Source: JAGPUQ01 sp963708735
Lineage (GTDB): Bacteria > Pseudomonadota > Gammaproteobacteria > Pseudomonadales > Porticoccaceae
Direction: 5' to 3'
Length of the DNA stretch: 64,000 bases
NCBI GenBank assembly: GCA_963708735.1
Contig: CAVPTW010000033.1
Span: 1 to 64,000, forward strand
Part shown: positions 59,847 to 64,000 of the stretch, one piece after another
How the letters are laid out: every line of letters starts with the position of its first letter
Position numbering within the stretch: position 1 is the stretch's first letter
Made by a program: the position numbers and the translations under genes
Notes under the pieces: generated by a model
The model's database searches: none
Told to the model about the DNA's origin: nothing
Seen by the model: the letters and a program-made list of their open reading frames with translations, nothing else

Positions 59847-60587
59847 TCAGTGGGTGGCGGCGCCGGGTGGAGAGCTGGGCTGCGTGCCGCCGTGGCGGTG
59901 ACCCTGATCGTGCCCGTCCTGAGCCAGAACCTTGCGGACGAAGGGATCCTCCTCCAGGTCGCCGAAATCCGCGGCATCGAGCCGACCAAAGCCGACAAGC
60001 CGGTCGTCGCCCAGCTGCGGCCACTGGGCCGGCGCCGCGGCGTGCAACTCGGTCAACTCAAGACGCAGCAGATAGTCACTCGCGCCGCGTTCGAAACGCG
60101 CGGGCAACCGAGCTTCCGGCAGCCACCACAGCCGTGTCGGCACACCATCGAGGTCGCCCTCGAGAACCTGGGCATGCTGGCCGAGCACAACGCGTTCGCC
60201 AGTCTGGCGCAGTCCGGTGACTTGCGCGGGATCCACCAGTGAGAACAGCTTTTCCCACTGCGGCACGGCGCCGCGCGCGCGCAGCTCGCCGGCGCTGTAC
60301 TCGATGATCTTGCGATCGCCGACAAACACCCGGCGATAGTCGATCACGCCGTTGGGCGCGCGCGCCCAGATCTCGCCCTGGCGACTGCCGGCATTGAAGC
60401 TTTCGATCCGCGTTGCGGTGCGCAGCAGGTACCAGTCGGTGGTGTGGGTGCCAATGCGCAGCTCATAGCGGGCGGCGAGCGCGGGCGCGGCGGATACCGC
60501 AACCGGTTGCGCAGAGGGCTCCGCCGCCAGCCCCCAGGCGGCCATCAGCAGCAGCGCCAGGGCACTTAATTTGGGGTTTTTCATCAT
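59847..60587 (-). CDS. secreted protein of unknown function beside alkaline phosphatase
   Basis: The 246-residue protein has a signal peptide (MMKNPKLSALALLLMAAWGLA) and a domain with ARYELRIGTHTTDWYLLRTATRIESFN. A beta-rich run follows with WWLPEARLPARFERG, and a His-rich tail ends it (HDQGHRHGG). I do not recognise a named family. The gene lies just downstream of the alkaline phosphatase gene on the same strand and probably belongs to its unit. The start could be either of two adjacent ATG codons. Confidence 0.65.
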   Translation of the reverse strand: MMKNPKLSALALLLMAAWGLAAEPSAQPVAVSAAPALAARYELRIGTHTTDWYLLRTATRIESFNAGSRQGEIWARAPNGVIDYRRVFVGDRKIIEYSAGELRARGAVPQWEKLFSLVDPAQVTGLRQTGERVVLGQHAQVLEGDLDGVPTRLWWLPEARLPARFERGASDYLLRLELTELHAAAPAQWPQLGDDRLVGFGRLDAADFGDLEEDPFVRKVLAQDGHDQGHRHGGTQPSSPPGAATH

Positions 60588-60661
60588 GTCACACCGCAAA
60601 AAATCCGGGCGCTGCGGCGCCCCGGATAGCGTTGGAGTTGGCGAATAAGCAGGCTCGGCGA

Positions 60662-62224
60662 TCAAAAACCGAACGCCTCCTTCATCACGTGATAGATCCA
60701 GTTCTGCTCCATCGAGCCATGCACCAAGTGCGCCTTGGGACCACTGGCGAAGATCGCGACATCCTCGCCGGCATGGGTTTCGGAGCTCAGGGGTACCGCG
60801 GCCTCCTGCAGATAGCCGAGCGCGCCGGTGTCGACCGCAGTCAAATCCGGGCGCTCCTGGCCGGTGGCGACGGCATCGCGCCAGCCGGGGCCGTTGGCGT
60901 AACCCAGCGTGGTGTAGGGCAGGCCCAGCGTGTCGAGCGAAAGTTCGGTCGGATCGCCATCAACCTCGGGTACATCCTTGACCAAACCCAGAATCGGGTT
61001 GCCCCGGTGCGGATAGCCGGCAATGGTGAACACATGGCTGTGGTCGGCGCTGACGATAATCAGCGTGTCCTGCGGATCCGTCATTTCATAGGCCGTCTTG
61101 ATCGCCTCCGCGAACTCAATGGTATCCAGTAGCGCGCGCTGCGCATTGCCGGCGTGGTGGGCGTGGTCGATACGGCCACTTTCCACATGCAGGTAGAAGC
61201 CTTTCGGGTTGCGCTGCAACATCTGAATGGATTTCTGCGTCATCTCGGTCAGCGATGGCTCGCCTGCGGTGTCGGTGGCGCGGTCGGCCTCGTACTGCAT
61301 GTGCGAGCGCTCGAACAGGCCGAGCAGATACTTGGTGCTCGCCGGACTGGCGGCATCGAAGCCGGCTTGGTCACTCACATACCGCGCCCCAGTGCCGCGC
61401 GTACTCACCCACTCGGCGGTGAGGTCGCGGCCATCCTTGCGCAAACCCTTCTTGGTCGGGTATTCGGGATCCGCATCGGTGTTCTTGCGAAAATAGTCGC
61501 GGCCGCCGCCCAGTACCACTCGCAGGCTATTCGCGACCGGCGGGCTCAGCTCGATCAACTGGCGGGCGATATCCTTGACGCCACAACCCGCAGGCAGATT
61601 GGCATCCGCCTCCCAGTCGCGCACCGGCGTGTGCGCGAAGTTAGCGGCCGGGGTGGCATGGGTGATGCGCGCCGTGCTCACCACGCCGGTCGATTTACCC
61701 GCGGCGGCGGCCTGTTCGAGGATCGTGGTCAACGAGTTCGCGGCGACCACAGCGGCGTTGCACTCACCCCGGGCGGTGGTGTGGTTGACGGACAGCATGC
61801 CGTCGCGCGCCTTGTAGCCGGTGACCATCGCGGTCATGGTCGGCGCCGAATCGGGGGTCTGTTGATCCCAAGAGTAGGTTTTGGACAGCGCCAGATAGGG
61901 AAATTGCTCGAAGGAAAGGCGATTTTCCTCTCCCGGCTGGCCATTCAGCTGGCCGGCCAGGATGCGCGCCGCGGTAATCGTCGATACACCCATGCCGTCG
62001 CCAACGAACAGAATGACGTTTTTCGCCTTGCGCGGGTTCTTGTGCAGGCGCTTGCCGTCGTGGATGAATTGCTGGCCGGCACGCCACCAGTCGGCGACGC
62101 TTTCCGGACCTTGTACGGCTGGGCTCACAGCCAGCGCCGATACGCTGGCAACGGCGAGGCCGGTGGCGACGGCAGCGGCCATGGTTGTGGATATCATCGG
62201 GGTTTTTGATATGAACCGACGCAT
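60662..62224 (-). CDS. alkaline phosphatase
   Basis: The 520-residue periplasmic enzyme hydrolyses phosphomonoesters. It has an N-terminal signal peptide (about residues 1-32). Metal ligand Asp76 is in VILFVGDGMGVSTI, the nucleophile Ser126 in QTPDSAPTMTAM, and the other ligands in VESGRIDHAHHAGN and VSADHSHVF. GETHAGEDVAIFASGP-like text at the C terminus (SETHAGEDVAIFASGP) also fits. A GAGAGGACC ribosome site precedes the ATG at 62224. It is inside the IS91-flanked segment. Confidence 0.93.
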   Translation of the reverse strand: MRRFISKTPMISTTMAAAVATGLAVASVSALAVSPAVQGPESVADWWRAGQQFIHDGKRLHKNPRKAKNVILFVGDGMGVSTITAARILAGQLNGQPGEENRLSFEQFPYLALSKTYSWDQQTPDSAPTMTAMVTGYKARDGMLSVNHTTARGECNAAVVAANSLTTILEQAAAAGKSTGVVSTARITHATPAANFAHTPVRDWEADANLPAGCGVKDIARQLIELSPPVANSLRVVLGGGRDYFRKNTDADPEYPTKKGLRKDGRDLTAEWVSTRGTGARYVSDQAGFDAASPASTKYLLGLFERSHMQYEADRATDTAGEPSLTEMTQKSIQMLQRNPKGFYLHVESGRIDHAHHAGNAQRALLDTIEFAEAIKTAYEMTDPQDTLIIVSADHSHVFTIAGYPHRGNPILGLVKDVPEVDGDPTELSLDTLGLPYTTLGYANGPGWRDAVATGQERPDLTAVDTGALGYLQEAAVPLSSETHAGEDVAIFASGPKAHLVHGSMEQNWIYHVMKEAFGF

Positions 62225-62605
62225 GGTTTGGTCCTCTCTCGGCGGTTTGAGGGTTGGCGAGCGCGCGATGGCACCGGACAGGTGCGGGATGAGAACGAGG
62301 ACAAATTAATGGGTCCGTGTTGCGCGCCTGTGACTGCTGGCGGTCAAGCGGGTTACATCAACCGGACAGCACTCACATGGGCCATCGTTGCCCGGTGCGT
62401 CCCCGCCGGCCACACCCGGCCCGTGGACTTCATTGCCCGGCTCGCCACCCTGGTTCTCAAGCCAAGAGTCAACCTGACGCGCTTTCACGGCGTCTTCGCC
62501 CCCAACTGTAAACACCGCGCGTTGGTGACGCCCGCCAAGCGAGGCAAAGGGAACAAGGCTAAGGTATCGGGTGAACCGCCAACACCCGCCGAACGTCGGG
62601 CATCG
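62225..62605. other. spacer between alkaline phosphatase and IS91 repeat B
   Basis: The first part (to about 62420) holds no gene I can support. From 62423 the transposase fragment B begins and extends upstream of the repeat shared with copy A. The alkaline phosphatase promoter must lie near 62230-62330; no clear pho box was found by eye. Confidence 0.4.
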
Positions 62606-62746
62606 ATGACCTGGGCGCAGCGTCTCAAGCGCGTGTTCAATATCGATATCGAGACCTGCCGCGAACGCGGCGGCGCCGTCAAGGTGATCGCCTACATCGA
62701 AGATCCGGTGGTGATCCGGAAGATACGCGATCACCTGAAGGAATAA
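62423..62746 (+). pseudogene. IS91-family transposase fragment, C-terminal (copy B)
   Basis: This fragment holds about the last 107 codons before a premature stop. DFIARLATLVLKPRVNLTRFHGVFAPN and AERRASMTWAQRLKRVFNIDIETC are characteristic of the IS91/ISCR-type transposase C terminus. A base insertion changes the tail to LKE followed by TAA, so the RLRESRGPPQ end seen in copy A is lost. The catalytic domain is missing. Confidence 0.85.
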
Positions 62747-63039
62747 GGGTGAATGCCAGGATGTGTTTCGGTTACCCGAGAGCCGCGGCCCGCCACAAAC
62801 GCGTTTATTTGACGAAGGAAAATCCGTTCGTGAATCACCAGGAAGTTGCCGGTGACACCCGGCAAGGATCCCGCTCGGCCGCCGGTTCAGATGGAGCGGA
62901 TCACAGGGTCGAAATCGAGTCCATGTCTCAGGTTGAGCCACCGCACCAGCTGAGATTGACTACCACCGGCCGCGAAATAGCCGGGTTGGTTCGGGGTGGT
63001 CAGGGTGGTTTCTCGGGAAAAAAGGGGGGGTTATACTTC
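62606..63039 (+). repeat. IS91 remnant, long direct repeat copy B
   Basis: These 434 bp are the second copy of the repeat at 57595-58027, in the same orientation. The shared part ends with GGGGGGTTATACTTC. Immediately after this, at 63049, a truncated P-type ATPase frame begins, so the terminus looks like an insertion boundary. Confidence 0.85.
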
Positions 63040-63048
63040 CTGACTTAG

Positions 63049-63285
63049 TCCGCAAGCGCGTTCCGGGACATGTTCGACAACCGTTGGCTGTGGCTGGCTG
63101 TCGTGGCCGGGCTGATATTGCAGGTCGCCGTCGTGCAGTTGCCGTTCCTGAACCGGGCCTTCGGGACGGTGCCGCTCGCCATCGATCAGTGGGCGCTGTG
63201 CGTGGCCATGGGCAGTCTGGTCATGTGGTTCAGCGAATTGCACAAATTTTTCCTGCGCCGCAGTCTGCTGGCTGACACGCACTGA
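63049..63285 (+). pseudogene. P-type cation ATPase, C-terminal fragment
   Basis: About 78 residues match the last membrane segments of calcium/cation P-type ATPases: NRWLWLAVVAGLILQVAVVQLPFLNRAFGTVPLA, then DQWALCVAMGSLVMWFSELHK. A stop just upstream (63046) and the IS91 end show that the rest of the pump is missing. A short protein from the ATG at 63070 could still be made but would not pump ions. Confidence 0.8.
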
Positions 63286-63345
63286 AATCCCTTACCGTTT
63301 CGGTCGACCGGACATAGACGATCAGCTTTCGAGGGGATACGCCGC

Positions 63346-64000
63346 ATGGATTTCGCACTGAATCTGATCAATGGCGGTGCCGGCAGCCTGGCTTCGTATC
63401 TGGCAGCGCATGTGCTGCTCTGTCTGCTGCCGGCATTCTTCATCGCCGGTGCGATGGCCGCGCTGATACCGAAAGCCAGTATCACGCGCTGGCTCGGACG
63501 CAATGCACCGGCGCAAGTGTCTTACCCTGCAGCCGCGGTCGCAGGTTCTTTGATTGCGGTGTGTTCATGCACCATCGTCCCGCTGTTCGCCGGCATCTAC
63601 CGCAAAGGAGCCGGCCTCGGGCCGGCTGTCACCTTCCTGTTCTTTGCCCCGGCCGGCAATATCATGGCGCTCGCCTACACCGGCAGCATCCTGGGGCCTG
63701 AATTCGCCATCGCGCGCTTCGTGCTGTGCCTGCTGTTCGGCATCGGAATCGGCATGCTGATGGCCATGATCTTCTGGCGTGACGACGCCAGCCACGACGC
63801 GCAGACCGACACCCTGTTTGCCGACAAGGCAACGATTGCGCCGGCCGCGCTGGGTGTGCTGCTGTCGCTGGTGGCCCTGCTGATTGCGGGCACCCTGAAA
63901 CTGTGGCCGCTCACCGCCACATTGGTGACCTTTGATGTGCCGCTGACGTGGGCGCAGGCATGGCAGACCACCCTCTTTCAGTGGGTACCCTTCGATGCCG
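63346..64000 (+). CDS. DUF318 permease (YraQ/ArsP-like), truncated by window end
   Basis: The open frame begins at the ATG at 63346 (GAGGGG upstream) and runs off the end of the window after 218 codons. Several membrane segments are visible. The DUF318 signature is clear: VCSCTIVPLFAGIYRKGAG followed by FLFFAPAGNIMALAYTG. ArsP members export trivalent organoarsenicals; YraQ types are uncharacterised. The paired CxC (Cys-Ser-Cys) is conserved in this family. Confidence 0.85.
   Translation, partial: MDFALNLINGGAGSLASYLAAHVLLCLLPAFFIAGAMAALIPKASITRWLGRNAPAQVSYPAAAVAGSLIAVCSCTIVPLFAGIYRKGAGLGPAVTFLFFAPAGNIMALAYTGSILGPEFAIARFVLCLLFGIGIGMLMAMIFWRDDASHDAQTDTLFADKATIAPAALGVLLSLVALLIAGTLKLWPLTATLVTFDVPLTWAQAWQTTLFQWVPFDA

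Overview
The window is chromosomal DNA of a GC-rich gammaproteobacterium. I infer this from gene orders typical of that class: aminotransferase-sfsA next to dksA-gluQ-pcnB-folK-dNK-panB, rpsP-rimM-trmD-rplS, xerD-dsbC-hom-thrC-recJ, and mlaFEDCB-mlaA. The genus cannot be fixed from the sequence. Coniferyl aldehyde dehydrogenase, acetoacetyl-CoA synthetase, a Rieske protein and an SDR suggest an environmental heterotroph able to use lignin-derived and keto-acid substrates.

Layout. 1-1519 is a complete IS4-family insertion sequence that ends 4 bp past the stop of a SpoVR gene; with yeaH and the PrkA kinase this forms the yeaG-yeaH-ycgB stress operon (1524-6027, minus). 6429-8875 (minus) holds acetoacetyl-CoA synthetase and a PaaI-type thioesterase. 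rep helicase follows (plus), then the complete Mla lipid-transport system (11003-14845, minus), fumC, a small repeat protein, dgkA, cysE, an M15 peptidase, slyX and an LEA-type lipoprotein. htpX (plus) carries a heat-shock-like promoter; a Rieske protein and an NTF2-like protein follow. 21634-28740 is the conserved sfsA/aminotransferase and dksA-to-panB block, in which panB carries a +1 frameshift. 28733-30132 pairs an ArsR repressor having two cysteines with a split YeeE/YedE sulfur transporter. 30214-33356 is a poorly characterised group (NTF2-like, DUF7064/7065-type protein, APH-like phosphotransferase, DUF385 nitroreductase-like). nhaA has a strongly structured leader. 35144-39519 is a metal (probably zinc) block: His-rich secreted protein, outer-membrane protein, ZnuA-like and ZnuB-like proteins, and a convergent CDF exporter; no ATPase gene is present. 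A ferritin-like gene and an MFS transporter lead into housekeeping genes from recJ to rpsP (41824-50311, minus). 50483-57276 carries two hydrolases, an SDR, folE, sixA, gpsA and the aldehyde dehydrogenase.

The right end, 57277-63285, is disturbed. Two directly repeated remnants of an IS91-family element (about 430 bp each) flank a CorA/ZntB-like transporter, the first ~120 codons of a TonB-dependent receptor, a secreted protein of unknown function and an alkaline phosphatase. Beyond the second remnant lies only the C-terminal end of a P-type ATPase, then an intact but window-truncated DUF318 permease. No tRNA, rRNA or CRISPR array was recognised.
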